Shown piece after piece: positions 7,061 through 16,623 of a stretch of 64,000 nucleotides of DNA. The stretch spans positions 4,204,501 through 4,268,500 of the forward strand of contig NZ_JBEWTB010000002.1 of NCBI RefSeq assembly GCF_040549045.1, read 5' to 3'. Within the stretch, counting starts at the first letter, position 1; each line of letters begins with the position of its first letter. Below the pieces are notes generated by a model. That model did not search any database, was not told where the DNA came from, and saw only the letters and a program-made list of their open reading frames with translations. The translations under genes were made by a program, and so were the position numbers. This DNA comes from Endozoicomonas sp. NE40 (lineage in GTDB: Bacteria; Pseudomonadota; Gammaproteobacteria; Pseudomonadales; Endozoicomonadaceae).

Positions 7061-8314
7061 TTGTCACACAGAAGAGTCGTTGTTACTGGTCTTGGTACTT
7101 TGTGTCCAGTGGGTATCGGTGTGGCCCAGAGCTGGCAATCAGTGCTGGCGGGGCAGAGTGGTATTCATGCCATTGAGCATCTGGATACTGAAAACTACAG
7201 CGTCAAAATCTGCGGTACGGTGAAAAATTTTCAGGCCGGGGATTTTATGAATCCCAAAGATGCCCGCAAAATGGACGTGTTTATACAGTACGGTATGGTG
7301 GCAGGAATTGAGGCGATCAAAGATGCCGGGCTGGATACAGAAGGACTTATTACGGAGGACAACGCCCACCGCTATGGTGTGGCTATTGGTTCCGGAATTG
7401 GTGGTCTGACCACGATTGAGAATAACTACGATACCCTGCAGAAAAGCGGACCGCGTCGTATTTCCCCGTTTTTTATTCCTGCCGCCATTATTAATATGGC
7501 AGCGGGCTGGCTCTCCATGACCTACAACCTTCAGGGACCTAATTTCGCCACCTCGACTGCCTGCGCCAGTGGGTCTCACTCCATTGGGCTGGCAGCCAGG
7601 ACTATTGCTTACGGCGATGCTGACGTGATGGTGGCTGGCGGTACTGAAAAAGGTTCTTCTGCACTGGGAATGACCGGTTTCGCAGCAGCCCGGGCATTGT
7701 CGAGCCGAAACGATGAGCCGGAGCTGGCCAGTCGCCCCTGGGATAAAGACCGGGACGGCTTTGTATTGGGCGATGGTGCAGCCGTTGTGGTGTTGGAAGA
7801 GTATGAACATGCCGTTCGTCGTGGTGCAACTATTTATGCAGAACTCAGTGGTGTTGGCATGAGTGGCGATGCTCATCATATGACATCTCCACCTGAAGAC
7901 GGTCGTGGTGCTGCCCGGGCCATGCAGTCGGCTCTTGATGATGCGGGCCTGAAACCTGACCAAGTGTCGTATATTAACGCGCACGGTACTTCAACGCCTG
8001 TGGGGGATATTGCTGAAACCCGGGCGATTCATAAAGTGTTTGGTGCTCATGCCCATAAACTGGCGATAAGTTCTACCAAGTCGATGACCGGACATCTGCT
8101 CGGTGCTGCCGGCTCGCTGGAAGCGGTTTTTGCCATTAAGTCTTTGCGGGAACAGCTGGCTCCTCCCACGATTAATCTGGTGAATCCTGACGAAGCCTGT
8201 GACCTGGATTATGTGCCGGATACATTCCGCAGGATTCAGGCTGAGCATGTGCTGACCAATTCATTTGGTTTTGGTGGCACCAATATTACTCTGGCATTCT
8301 CCAGGCTGAATTAA
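7061..8314 (+). CDS. fabF: 3-oxoacyl-ACP synthase II FabF
   Basis: 417 residues. The start is a TTG at 7061, six bases after GGGAGG; this gives the N-terminus MSHRRVVVTGLGTLCPVG expected for FabF. The enzyme condenses malonyl-ACP with acyl-ACP. The nucleophile is Cys168 in STACASG, with catalytic His residues in NAHGTSTPVGD (about 308) and MTGHLLGAAG (about 345). No fabH or fabB lies in the window, so initiation must be done by an enzyme encoded elsewhere. It is followed by pabC after 9 bp. Confidence 0.96.
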   Translation: MSHRRVVVTGLGTLCPVGIGVAQSWQSVLAGQSGIHAIEHLDTENYSVKICGTVKNFQAGDFMNPKDARKMDVFIQYGMVAGIEAIKDAGLDTEGLITEDNAHRYGVAIGSGIGGLTTIENNYDTLQKSGPRRISPFFIPAAIINMAAGWLSMTYNLQGPNFATSTACASGSHSIGLAARTIAYGDADVMVAGGTEKGSSALGMTGFAAARALSSRNDEPELASRPWDKDRDGFVLGDGAAVVVLEEYEHAVRRGATIYAELSGVGMSGDAHHMTSPPEDGRGAARAMQSALDDAGLKPDQVSYINAHGTSTPVGDIAETRAIHKVFGAHAHKLAISSTKSMTGHLLGAAGSLEAVFAIKSLREQLAPPTINLVNPDEACDLDYVPDTFRRIQAEHVLTNSFGFGGTNITLAFSRLN

Positions 8315-8323
8315 TTTTTACTG

Positions 8324-9148
8324 ATGACAACAGATTTTTGGGTTGATGGTGAGCCTGTCAGCAGCATACCGGTGACTGACCGGGGGCTGGCTTACGGGGA
8401 TGGGCTGTTTGAAACGGTTCGGGTTATAAAACGTGACCTTACGTTGCCAGAGTTGCACTGGCAGAGACTGGAAAACAGCCTGAACCGACTGGATATAGCG
8501 GTCGATATTGAGCTGCTGATGAGTGAGGTGGCGACTTTCCTGTCGCTACAGTCGTCACCTGACGGGGTGTTAAAAGTACTGATCACCCGGGGTAGCGGCG
8601 GCCGTGGTTATAATCCGGCGGGCTGTTCCGGGGCGAGGCGGATTCTCTCTTTTCATGCTCTGCCGAAGCATCCGGACAGTAATCGCAATGCCGGTATCAC
8701 CCTTTATCCCTGCTCAGCTCGCCTTGGTCATAATAGTCTGGCGGGAATGAAACACCTGAATCGTCTGGAAAACGTACTGGCAAGGGCTGAGTGGGGCGGT
8801 ACAGAGTTTCAGGAAGGGTTAATGCTGGATCTGGATGGTTTGCTGGTTGAAGGTACAATGTCCAACCTGTTTCTGGTTAAAAATGGTACTCTATACACCC
8901 CGGCGTTGGATCGTTGCGGGGTAAGCGGCGTTTGTCGTGAATTTATTTTGCGTCAGGCATCTGGCTGGGGAATATCGGTTATGGTTCAAGAACTGGACGA
9001 GCCGGCTCTGCTGGATGCTGATGAAGTGTTTGTTTGTAACAGTGTTAACGGAGTCTGGCCTGTTGCCCGCTACAGGGATATCAGCTGGCAGGTGGGTGTG
9101 GTAACGGCAACCGTCAGGGATCGTGTTCTGGAAGTATTGAATGGTTAG
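8324..9148 (+). CDS. pabC: Aminodeoxychorismate lyase PabC
   Basis: 274 residues, class IV PLP enzyme fold. It releases pyruvate from 4-amino-4-deoxychorismate to give p-aminobenzoate for folate. Family features are DRGLAYGDGLFET near the N-terminus, the PLP lysine in GMKHLNRLENVLAR, and EGTMSNLFLV. It overlaps mltG by 8 bp, consistent with the pabC-mltG-tmk-holB order found after fabF in E. coli. Confidence 0.94.
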   Translation: MTTDFWVDGEPVSSIPVTDRGLAYGDGLFETVRVIKRDLTLPELHWQRLENSLNRLDIAVDIELLMSEVATFLSLQSSPDGVLKVLITRGSGGRGYNPAGCSGARRILSFHALPKHPDSNRNAGITLYPCSARLGHNSLAGMKHLNRLENVLARAEWGGTEFQEGLMLDLDGLLVEGTMSNLFLVKNGTLYTPALDRCGVSGVCREFILRQASGWGISVMVQELDEPALLDADEVFVCNSVNGVWPVARYRDISWQVGVVTATVRDRVLEVLNG

Positions 9149-10184
9149 GAAGTTACTGCTGGGGGTCTTCAGCGGGTTTTTTACATTGATTTTATTGGCG
9201 GGTCTGGCCTGGATGAGCCTGAACTGGTACGCCGAACAGCCTCTGAGAGAGAATCCGGATGAGGTGCTGGAGTTTACCATTCGTCCTGGTGATTCCCTGA
9301 TTCGCGTTGCCAGCCGTCTGTCCGATGCAGGCTGGATTGAGTATCCCCAGGTGATGAGGCTGCTGGCGCGTATTGATAATGTGGCCGGTGGTATTCACGC
9401 CGGTGACTATCTGATTCCCGGTGGTATCAACAAGCATGAGCTGTTGCAGATGTTTGTCAGCGGCGATGTACGTTATTACGAGGTGGTGCTGGTTGAAGGC
9501 TCTACGGTGGGTGAAGCGTTACAGGCGCTGAACGGGCATGAAAAATTGTCACAGCCTCTGGATGACGATGCTTTGCAAAAGTTGCTGGCAGAGCTGGACA
9601 TTGAAGGTAATCCGGAAGGACAGTTCTACCCCGATACTTACTTTTTTGAGTCCGGGGACACGGTTGAGTCGGTTCTTCGCCGGGCGAATGCTCGTATGAG
9701 CAGTGTGCTGTCAGAAGAGTGGGAAGCCAGAAGTGATGATCTGCCTTATGAAACCCCTTACGAGGCGTTAATCATGGCGTCGCTGATTGAAAAAGAAACT
9801 GGTGCAGAGTGGGAACGTCCGGAAATATCCGGTGTCTTTGTCCGTCGTCTGGGCAAGCGTATGCGCCTGCAGACCGACCCTACGGTGATTTACGGGATGG
9901 GTGATCGTTATCAGGGGCGCCTGACCCGTCGCATGTTGCGCGAAGATACGCCCTACAACACGTATACACGACACGGCTTGCCTCCGACGCCTATTGCCCT
10001 GGCAGGGCGGGAAGCGATCAATGCTGCATTAAATCCGAAAGACGGTACAACGCTTTATTTCGTTGCCAGGGGTGACGGGACGCATCATTTTTCAGAAACA
10101 CTGGCGGAACATAATCGCGCCGTGCGAAAGTATCAAATAGTTGAACGCAGAGGGGACTATCGTTCGACCCTGGAGGCACAGTAA
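9141..10184 (+). CDS. mltG: Endolytic murein transglycosylase MltG (YceG)
   Basis: 347 residues with one N-terminal membrane helix (residues 4-28), anchoring a periplasmic enzyme that cuts nascent glycan strands and so sets their length. The YceG domain follows, including the catalytic Glu in LIEKETGAEWERP and the conserved LQTDPTVIYG and GLPPTPIALAG segments. It overlaps pabC at its start and tmk by one base at its stop. Confidence 0.95.
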   Translation: MVRKLLLGVFSGFFTLILLAGLAWMSLNWYAEQPLRENPDEVLEFTIRPGDSLIRVASRLSDAGWIEYPQVMRLLARIDNVAGGIHAGDYLIPGGINKHELLQMFVSGDVRYYEVVLVEGSTVGEALQALNGHEKLSQPLDDDALQKLLAELDIEGNPEGQFYPDTYFFESGDTVESVLRRANARMSSVLSEEWEARSDDLPYETPYEALIMASLIEKETGAEWERPEISGVFVRRLGKRMRLQTDPTVIYGMGDRYQGRLTRRMLREDTPYNTYTRHGLPPTPIALAGREAINAALNPKDGTTLYFVARGDGTHHFSETLAEHNRAVRKYQIVERRGDYRSTLEAQ

Positions 10185-10837
10185 TGGCATCAGCCAACAC
10201 AGGATTTTTTCTGACCATTGAAGGTTGCGAAGGTGCAGGTAAAACCACGGCGGTAAATGTGATTAAGCAGTGGCTGGACAGTCGCGGCATTGAGTTTACA
10301 GAAACCCGTGAACCGGGTGGTACGCCGATGGCTGAAAATCTGCGCGGGTTGTTGCTGGATCATGGTGATGAGCAGGTTGCGGATATTACCGAACTGCTGT
10401 TGATGTTTGCAGCCCGTTCCCAGAACCTTTTCCACAACATTGAACCGGCGCTGGAGCGTGGCCAGGTGGTGTTGTGTGACCGCTTCACCGATGCCACCTT
10501 TGCTTATCAGGGCGGAGGCCGGCAGCTGGATGTTCAGCAGATTGCAACCCTTGAAACCCTGGTGCAGGGCGAACGCCGCCCGGATATGACCGTTCTGCTG
10601 GATGTTGAACCGAAAGTGGGGCTGGCGCGTGCTCGTCATCGTGCCATGGAGCAGGGCGGCAAACTGGATCGCATCGAACAGGAAGCGATGGATTTCTTTA
10701 ACCGTGTGCGTAACACCTATCTGGAACGAGCCCGGCAATTCCCGGAACAGTTTGAAGTGATTGATGCCGGACAGCCGCTGGAAGCAGTTAAAGCGCAGTT
10801 GATTAAGGCGCTGGAGCGTCGGCTGGGAGATCGTTGA
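10184..10837 (+). CDS. tmk: Thymidylate kinase
   Basis: 217 residues. It phosphorylates dTMP to dTDP. The P-loop is EGCEGAGKTT near the N-terminus, followed by TREPGGTPMAE (dTMP/lid contacts) and DRFTDATFAYQGGGR. The start ATG overlaps the mltG stop by one base and its stop overlaps the holB start, so the three genes are probably translationally coupled. Confidence 0.97.
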   Translation: MASANTGFFLTIEGCEGAGKTTAVNVIKQWLDSRGIEFTETREPGGTPMAENLRGLLLDHGDEQVADITELLLMFAARSQNLFHNIEPALERGQVVLCDRFTDATFAYQGGGRQLDVQQIATLETLVQGERRPDMTVLLDVEPKVGLARARHRAMEQGGKLDRIEQEAMDFFNRVRNTYLERARQFPEQFEVIDAGQPLEAVKAQLIKALERRLGDR

Positions 10838-11832
10838 TGGCTGATAACTGGAACCCGTTGCCCTGGCAGGACGGTCTGTGGCGGCAGATGGTGACCCGCA
10901 GCCAGCGTGACACGCTGGCGCATGCTTACCTGCTGCGGGGCATGACGGGTGTGGGCAAGTTCCAGTTTGCCAGGGCGCTGGCTGCTTATCTGCTGTGCAA
11001 ATCTCCGGCACAGTTTCGGCACTGTGGTCACTGCAAGGAGTGTGAGCTGCTGAAAGCCGGTACTCATCCTGACATTGCGATTATAGAACCGGATGAGCCG
11101 GGCAGGCCGATTCGTATTGATAAAATCCGCAGGTTAACTGAGTTTGCCCATAAAACGGCGCAGCAGGGTGGACGGAGAGTGATCATTATGAACCCGGCTG
11201 AAGCGATGAATGTGAACGCTGCCAATGCGCTGCTGAAGTGTCTGGAAGAGCCTGGTGAAGACACTCTGTTCCTGCTGGTCAGTGCTCGTGCTGGCGATAT
11301 GTTGCCCACCATTCGCAGCCGCTGTCAGCAGCTGATGTTTCCCTGTCCTGATCGTGTGTCAGCCCTGAACTGGCTGGGTCAGTGCCTGGATGAAAGCCTG
11401 TCATCCGGAACCCTGCTGGATCTGGTCGGTGGTGCGCCACTGGAGGCAAGACGGTTTGCGGAGCAGGGTGTGCTTGATAAACGACAGGGGTTGGTGAAAG
11501 GGGTGAAAGGGCTGTTAAAAGGCGAGCGATCCCCGGTGGAACTGGCTAAGGAATGGCAGGACGCAGATCTGGTGCTGACCCTCAGCTGGCTGGGAAGCTG
11601 GCTGGATGATGCGGTTAAAGTGAGTCTTGCAGGCAGTGATGCCACTGGGTTGCGTAATCAGGATCTGCTCAAGATGCTGGACTATATTGCCGGTAAATCG
11701 CCTTCAAGGCGGATACTGGAGACGCGGGACTGGTTGATAAAACAGCGGCAATCCCTGCTGGAGGGGGGCAACCTGAATGCGCAGATGTTGATGGAAGGGG
11801 TGTTCTGCCGATACCTTGATTTAGTCGTCTGA
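10837..11832 (+). CDS. holB: DNA polymerase III delta' subunit
   Basis: 331 residues from the ATG at 10837, overlapping the tmk stop as TGATG. It is part of the clamp loader with DnaX and HolA. The N-terminal AAA+ region has GMTGVGKFQFA in place of a full Walker A, in keeping with a subunit that does not hydrolyse ATP. It also has a four-Cys zinc module (LLCKSPAQFRHCGHCKEC) and an SRC arginine-finger motif (RSRCQQL). Confidence 0.94.
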   Translation: MADNWNPLPWQDGLWRQMVTRSQRDTLAHAYLLRGMTGVGKFQFARALAAYLLCKSPAQFRHCGHCKECELLKAGTHPDIAIIEPDEPGRPIRIDKIRRLTEFAHKTAQQGGRRVIIMNPAEAMNVNAANALLKCLEEPGEDTLFLLVSARAGDMLPTIRSRCQQLMFPCPDRVSALNWLGQCLDESLSSGTLLDLVGGAPLEARRFAEQGVLDKRQGLVKGVKGLLKGERSPVELAKEWQDADLVLTLSWLGSWLDDAVKVSLAGSDATGLRNQDLLKMLDYIAGKSPSRRILETRDWLIKQRQSLLEGGNLNAQMLMEGVFCRYLDLVV

Positions 11833-11898
11833 ATCCCGGTGCTTCAGGCGGTCTCAAACACTATGAGCTAAAAAGAACAATAAGAGAGGAAAGCCATA

Positions 11899-12249
11899 AT
11901 GAACCGTGGGAAAGGTGGGATGTCAGGGATTTTGTCCCTGACTATTAAGGACTCTTCCTCGCTTTATGCGTCCTATATGCCGTATATCTCCGGAGGCGGT
12001 CTGTTTATACCAACGTCCCGTTCTTACCAGTTGGGTGATGAGGTGTTTATCCGGCTGTCGCTGATGGATGAGCCTGAAAAAATCCCGGTTCCGGGGAAAG
12101 TGATCTGGGTAACGCCTGTCGGCGCTCAGGGCGGACGGGAAGCGGGGATTGGTGTTCAGTTTACCGACCCTACCGACGCTGTTCGCTCTAAAATTGAAAC
12201 GTACCTGACGGGCTCGCTGCAATCGGATCGGCCCAACAGTACGATGTGA
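11899..12249 (+). CDS. pilZ: PilZ-domain type IV pilus assembly protein
   Basis: 116 residues with a single PilZ domain (YISGGGLFIPTSRSYQLGDEV... EAGIGVQFTD). The order tmk-holB-pilZ-tatD matches Pseudomonas and Xanthomonas. Classical PilZ of this locus lacks the RxxxR c-di-GMP motif; no such motif is evident here, so it probably acts by protein contact in pilus biogenesis rather than as a c-di-GMP sensor. Confidence 0.9.
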   Translation: MNRGKGGMSGILSLTIKDSSSLYASYMPYISGGGLFIPTSRSYQLGDEVFIRLSLMDEPEKIPVPGKVIWVTPVGAQGGREAGIGVQFTDPTDAVRSKIETYLTGSLQSDRPNSTM

Positions 12250-12328
12250 CTCCTCTTTATTTTTGATGGCTGTTTTTTGATCATAAATCTCTTAAACTAC
12301 AGCTTATTCATGTGGATTTAGATGATTT

Positions 12329-13105
12329 ATGTTGATTGACTCTCATTGCCACCTCGACCGGCTGAAGCTGGATCAATACGATGGCGATCTTGATCGTGCT
12401 GTGCAGGCGGCCCGTGACGCGGGTGTGGAAAGGATGCTGTGTATCGGTATTGATATGGACAATGCCGGTGCAGTTGTTGATATTGCCAGCCGTTACGACG
12501 ATGTCTTTGCTTCTGTCGGTGTTCATCCTCTGGAAAAAGATAAGCCTGAACCTTCGCTGGAGCAGCTGGTTCATCTGGCCAGTGATAATCATGTTGTTGC
12601 TATCGGTGAAACGGGTCTGGATTACTATTATTCCAAAGACAACATTCCAACTCAGCAACAGCGTTTTATCACTCATCTGGAAGCAGCCAGACAGTGCTCT
12701 CTGCCTGTGATTATTCATACCCGTGACGCCCGTGAAGATACTCTGGCGCTGCTGGATGAGCATGCTGATCAAGAATGTTCAGGTGTTCTGCACTGTTTTA
12801 CCGAAAGCTGGGATATGGCGAAAGCGGCCATGGATATGAATTTTTATATCTCTGTTTCCGGCATTGTGACTTTCCGCAATGCTGACGCTCTGCGCGATGT
12901 GGTTAGAAAAATGCCTATGGATCGGCTGTTGATTGAAACTGATTCACCCTATCTGGCTCCGGTACCTCACCGGGGTAAATCCAACGAACCAAAATATCTG
13001 CCGGATGTCGCAAGGTTTGTGGCTTCGCTTAAAGGTGTTTCCGAAGAAACTCTTATTCAGAAGACGGCGGAAAACTTTTTTAAACTGTTTTCTCTGGCAA
13101 GCTGA
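12329..13105 (+). CDS. TatD-family metal-dependent DNase/hydrolase (YcfH type)
   Basis: 258 residues, normal length for the TatD family. The first metal motif is DSHCHLD near the N-terminus, with GETGLDYYY, VIIHTRDA, GVLHCFTES and ETDSPYLAPVPHRGK along the chain, covering the expected His, Asp and Glu ligands. These proteins are 3'-5' exonucleases and hydrolases; the exact substrate here cannot be told. Located directly after pilZ, as in pseudomonads. Confidence 0.92.
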   Translation: MLIDSHCHLDRLKLDQYDGDLDRAVQAARDAGVERMLCIGIDMDNAGAVVDIASRYDDVFASVGVHPLEKDKPEPSLEQLVHLASDNHVVAIGETGLDYYYSKDNIPTQQQRFITHLEAARQCSLPVIIHTRDAREDTLALLDEHADQECSGVLHCFTESWDMAKAAMDMNFYISVSGIVTFRNADALRDVVRKMPMDRLLIETDSPYLAPVPHRGKSNEPKYLPDVARFVASLKGVSEETLIQKTAENFFKLFSLAS

Positions 13106-13287
13106 TTCATTAAGTCCTGCATGACCTTGCCTGTTCCGGGCAGGGTTAATTATGCCCTGAGTTATCCTGCCTGAATTTGTTTTTCCTGATGGTAAAAAAT
13201 CGTCTACTCTTCTTTCGTCAATAACACATCCAATTCATTATTCGACTCTGTATAAATACTCTATCTCAGGGTGAAGAGGGACAGTGA

Positions 13288-14736
13288 ATGACAATAAATA
13301 TTCGTCATACCGGACGTTTTCTGTTTTTTGCAGCTTTGTTGTTAAAAGCGGTGATTTCTGAGGGTAGTGACTATCAGCATTCTTGTTTAATTGAAGAAAT
13401 GAGTGCCACGGTTATTACAACTACCGGGGAAGCTAATGGCCCCTTTGAGCACCCGGTAAGGTATGTAGTGACGCCAGATCAGGAGTGGCTTGATGGATTT
13501 GATTTAAGCCTGGAGGCTGACTGGTCCGGGATTATGCCTCTAAAAATTTTGCTTGGGAAAGGTGCTAATAACAAACAGTCCGATATTGCGCTGCAATCCG
13601 CCATTAAGCGAATGGGTGAGGTTATTGAAAGTAGTGTTGGTCGTACTGTTCCGGAAGTATTGTCAGCACCTGATCAGAAAGGTGAGAGGCATGTTCATAC
13701 AAAAGCAGCTGTGGATTATATTTTCCAGGATACCTTTCAGCCCGTTGGTAAACGCACAAATCGTGTACTCATTGAAACAAGATTGCGAGTAAGTTTGCAT
13801 GATAATAAACATAGCTTCGGTAATATTTGGTTAATGGTTCAACCCAGCTCCGACAAAACAAGAGGGATTGGTTTTCTTGTCGCTTATCTCGATCAGGGTA
13901 TTTATCTGCTAATTCATGAGCATGGTTTTAAATTTCTTGATCTTGCTGGCTTTGGAAAGCTGGTTGAAGTAACAGCTGAGAGCAACTATACGTGGCAAAG
14001 TGCAACTTTGGCTCCAAAGCCAAAGCCAGTGACGTGGAGTCAATTGCTCTATTTTTTATCCGGTTACCTGCCATCAGCAAATAATATTACCAAGTTGATA
14101 AGTGAGCCTGCGGTATATGCCACCATTGTTGCTCTAGGTGTTGGTGCCTATCGGGCTAAGAGGATTTACTCCGCCTTATCAGGTTCTAATATAGCGGCGG
14201 CTGCCCATGGGCAGTCTGAAGTTAAAAAACCTAAAGCTAAAAAACCTAAAGCTAAAAAAGCTAAAAAAGCTAAAAAAGCTAAACCTAAAGCTAATAAAAA
14301 TATTTATTTAAAACCAGATGGCAGGGAGGGAAGCTGTGAAGAATATTGTCGAAGTGATGGTCCTCAGTGTCAGTCTGATCAAAAACAGCAGGAGGAACAA
14401 CTCAGGCAGCAGCAGGAGGCAGAACGACTCAGACAGCAAGAGCGTATTTCGCAGCTACGTTCGGATATTACAACTCAGGCAATAAATGCGGAGCTGGATA
14501 TGGCTGAAGAGCGCCCTTCCCAGAATCGGGAGCAGCAGCTTCGGAGCGTTCTTGTTACAACGTTATTGAATACAAGGTTGGACTCTGGATGGACAATCGA
14601 AGAGCTGGTTGCCGCAATATTCGAAAATCCCGATGAGTTGCAGTTGAAAAGACTTCGATGGATATTCAGGCCGGGTGACGAGGTTCCAGCAAAACTCAAG
14701 CTCTTTAAACGAGCGCTGGAAGAGACCAGGTGGTAA
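13288..14736 (+). CDS. Secreted or envelope protein with Lys-rich repeats and Gln-rich coiled coil
   Basis: 482 residues; not recognised. There is a probable signal sequence (about residues 1-26), then a 240-residue region without an obvious family, a short hydrophobic stretch near 273-284, and a strongly basic tract at about 312-332 built from PKAK/KKAK units. A Cys-containing linker (SCEEYCRSDGPQC) and a Gln/Glu/Arg coiled coil (about 370-400) follow before the C-terminal helical part. The A-rich codon use of the tract contrasts with the housekeeping genes on both sides, suggesting lineage-specific gain. Confidence 0.7.
   Translation: MTINIRHTGRFLFFAALLLKAVISEGSDYQHSCLIEEMSATVITTTGEANGPFEHPVRYVVTPDQEWLDGFDLSLEADWSGIMPLKILLGKGANNKQSDIALQSAIKRMGEVIESSVGRTVPEVLSAPDQKGERHVHTKAAVDYIFQDTFQPVGKRTNRVLIETRLRVSLHDNKHSFGNIWLMVQPSSDKTRGIGFLVAYLDQGIYLLIHEHGFKFLDLAGFGKLVEVTAESNYTWQSATLAPKPKPVTWSQLLYFLSGYLPSANNITKLISEPAVYATIVALGVGAYRAKRIYSALSGSNIAAAAHGQSEVKKPKAKKPKAKKAKKAKKAKPKANKNIYLKPDGREGSCEEYCRSDGPQCQSDQKQQEEQLRQQQEAERLRQQERISQLRSDITTQAINAELDMAEERPSQNREQQLRSVLVTTLLNTRLDSGWTIEELVAAIFENPDELQLKRLRWIFRPGDEVPAKLKLFKRALEETRW
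14221..14300 (+). repeat. Short in-gene tandem repeat encoding PKAK/KKAK units
   Basis: Multiple imperfect copies of AAACCTAAAGCT and AAAAAAGCT, each a 9- to 12-base unit, in frame within the gene at 13288-14736. The perfect units favour slipped-strand length variation. Confidence 0.8.
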
Positions 14737-14766
14737 TAACCTGGTGAAAAAGGTTCTCTCTCTGGT

Positions 14767-14786
14767 GGGGCATAGAAAAATGCCCC
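14767..14786 (+). other. Hairpin between convergent genes
   Basis: GGGGCAT (14767-14773) pairs with ATGCCCC (14780-14786) around AGAAAA. There is no T-run, so a terminator role for either neighbour is possible but weak. Confidence 0.35.
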
Positions 14787-14831
14787 TCCTAAGTTGCTCT
14801 CTGCGGTAAGAAAAACCGACGCTTCAAGATA

Positions 14832-15386
14832 TCAGGCACCAAAGAAAATTGCACCAATGACACCTGAGACCAGTATCAACAAAACCGGCTCCAGTTTCGA
14901 CCAGCAGGTTCTGGTCAGATAGCAGCCGCCAGCGATCAGTAACCCTTTGGCTGCTGTCATCCATTGCCCTTCATTAAGGCTGGCATACAGGGTGTCGCTG
15001 GCAATCAGCCAGCCTGCATAGAAAATCAGCGCCATGGCGGCGGACTTGATGCCAAAGAAAAAAGCGTTTTTCCAGGGGTTGTCCTTCAGGCGGCTTAAAA
15101 CGGTGGTCAATGCCAGAATAACCAGCACAGAGGGTAATGCCAGTGCAGTAGTAGCCACTATCGCCCCGGCCCAGCCAGCTGCGCTGCTGCCGACATAACT
15201 GGCCATATTCACGGCAATGGGGCCGGGTGTCATCTGGGAAACCGCGACAATGTCCATGAATTCGCTCTGGGTCATCCAGCCATGCTTCTCAACTTCAGTC
15301 AGGTACATGGGGATCATTGCCAGGCCGCCGCCAAAGCTGAGCAAGCCGATTCGGAAGAAGGCAAAAAACAGATTAATAAAGACCAT
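14832..15386 (-). CDS. Chromate-type transporter, second half (ChrA domain)
   Basis: 184 residues with one CHR domain: RIGLLSFGGGLAMIPM near the N-terminus and SQMTPGPIAVNMASYVG. It is one partner of a split ChrA pair with the gene directly upstream (three-base gap). Paired short-chain CHR proteins form a chromate/sulfate exporter in other bacteria. Multi-helix inner-membrane protein. Real substrate uncertain. Confidence 0.88.
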   Translation of the reverse strand: MVFINLFFAFFRIGLLSFGGGLAMIPMYLTEVEKHGWMTQSEFMDIVAVSQMTPGPIAVNMASYVGSSAAGWAGAIVATTALALPSVLVILALTTVLSRLKDNPWKNAFFFGIKSAAMALIFYAGWLIASDTLYASLNEGQWMTAAKGLLIAGGCYLTRTCWSKLEPVLLILVSGVIGAIFFGA

Positions 15387-15389
15387 GGC

Positions 15390-15974
15390 TTACTGACTCC
15401 CTTTTGCCACTGTATTCTGATCCGGCAGAGCGTTACCGGCGTATAAGCTCATGCCTACAGCACCGCCCACAAGAATTATCATCAGTGGGTGTACGGGTGT
15501 CAGCAGCAGGGCAAGGAATGCTGCGGAAAAAAGAGCACGCCCCAGTGCGGTGGTTACGTTGGAACAGAGCATTTTGACTGCTGCATGAAAAATCAGGGCA
15601 GCAACGGCATAACGCATTCCCAGAAAAGCCCCCTGCAACCAGGGCAGGTTCAGCCAGACAGGCAGGTAGCTGGCAAGAAAGCCAACGATCAGCAGTGGCG
15701 GCAGAACTACCGCAGCAGAAGCGGTAACAGCGCCGGGAATACCCGCCATGCGTCGTCCAACAAAGGTAGCAGCGTTTATGGCAATGGTGCCGGGAGTGAT
15801 CTGGGCGATCGCTGTGATTTCCAGCAACTCCTCGCCGGTCATCCATTCATTGTTTTCTACCAGCTCCTGTTCGAGCAGTGCCATCATGGCGTAACCACCA
15901 CCAAAGGTGACTGCGCCCAGTCTAAAAAAAGTTAAAAACAGTTTCAGCAGCATGAATTGTTCTGATGTCGTCAT
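15390..15974 (-). CDS. Chromate-type transporter, first half (ChrA domain)
   Basis: 194 residues from the ATG at 15974; a longer frame to 16046 has no homologous N-terminus, and an ATG at 15953 is a second option. Contains FRLGAVTFGGGYAMMALLEQEL and AQITPGTIAINAATFVG, the CHR-domain signatures, parallel to those in the downstream gene. The two probably act together as one antiporter and are co-transcribed. Confidence 0.85.
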   Translation of the reverse strand: MTTSEQFMLLKLFLTFFRLGAVTFGGGYAMMALLEQELVENNEWMTGEELLEITAIAQITPGTIAINAATFVGRRMAGIPGAVTASAAVVLPPLLIVGFLASYLPVWLNLPWLQGAFLGMRYAVAALIFHAAVKMLCSNVTTALGRALFSAAFLALLLTPVHPLMIILVGGAVGMSLYAGNALPDQNTVAKGSQ

Positions 15975-16399
15975 GAAAGAGGGGAGGGAATTATATAGAT
16001 GAAGGGAGTAAAAGGGAGTGACGAGAATCAAGCATTGTTTTTGCACTGCTCGCTTATTTGTTTAAAGGGCGGTGTTTGGGCAAATGCTATTTGTAACGGT
16101 GTTGTGTTTACGATTGTTTCTTTTCTGTACAGAAGTTAAGCGTAAGGCACAGTTAATGATCGTACATTTCCTGAAAAGTTAAAATGAAAAGTAAATAATA
16201 TGTCAATCAGAGGCATGAGGAGTATGGAATATCACGGCCAGTCTCTTTATAATTGCGCGACCATTTTTCCATGGTGAATTGATAAAAGACAGACAGGGAC
16301 GACAGGCAGATTTTTTGAACCCCTTTTTTGGCATCCTTTTGGAACGATAGTCAGGAACGATTGACTGATTATTGAGGCAGGGCGCGTAACGACAGGCTG

Positions 16400-16484
16400 T
16401 AGTACCGGAGCAACGATAGTACCGGGGCAAAGATAGTACCAGACCGTCGCTAGTCTCAGCGCAACAGTAGTCTCAGTGCAACAA
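16400..16484 (+). repeat. Five tandem 17-bp repeats upstream of nqr
   Basis: Units start at 16400, 16417, 16434, 16451 and 16468, each beginning TAGT. Examples are TAGTACCGGAGCAACGA (first) and TAGTCTCAGTGCAACAA (last). Units 1 and 2 share one spelling, units 4 and 5 another, and unit 3 is the most divergent. Confidence 0.8.
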
Positions 16485-16542
16485 AAGCTGAAGTGGATTA
16501 GGTGTGAATAAAAAAAGCGTCTACAGCCCTGAAAATGCGGCG

Positions 16543-16584
16543 AAAGACTCCTCCCCGGATTTAATGTGGGCAGAGTCTTTTTTT
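16543..16584 (+). terminator. Orphan intrinsic terminator ahead of nqrA
   Basis: AAAGACTC (16543-16550) pairs with GAGTCTTT (16573-16580), followed by more T (seven in all). A CCC/GGG pairing is possible inside the 22-base loop. No + strand gene precedes it, so it may end a small RNA or act as an attenuator in the nqr leader. Confidence 0.5.
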
Positions 16585-16623
16585 GCGTACTGGTCAGGGC
16601 TTTGATCAAAACACGTGTTCAGG

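Noticed and set aside
16247..16609. Reverse ORF across the nqr leader repeats
   Set aside because: Runs through tandem repeats and a terminator hairpin; no ribosome site.
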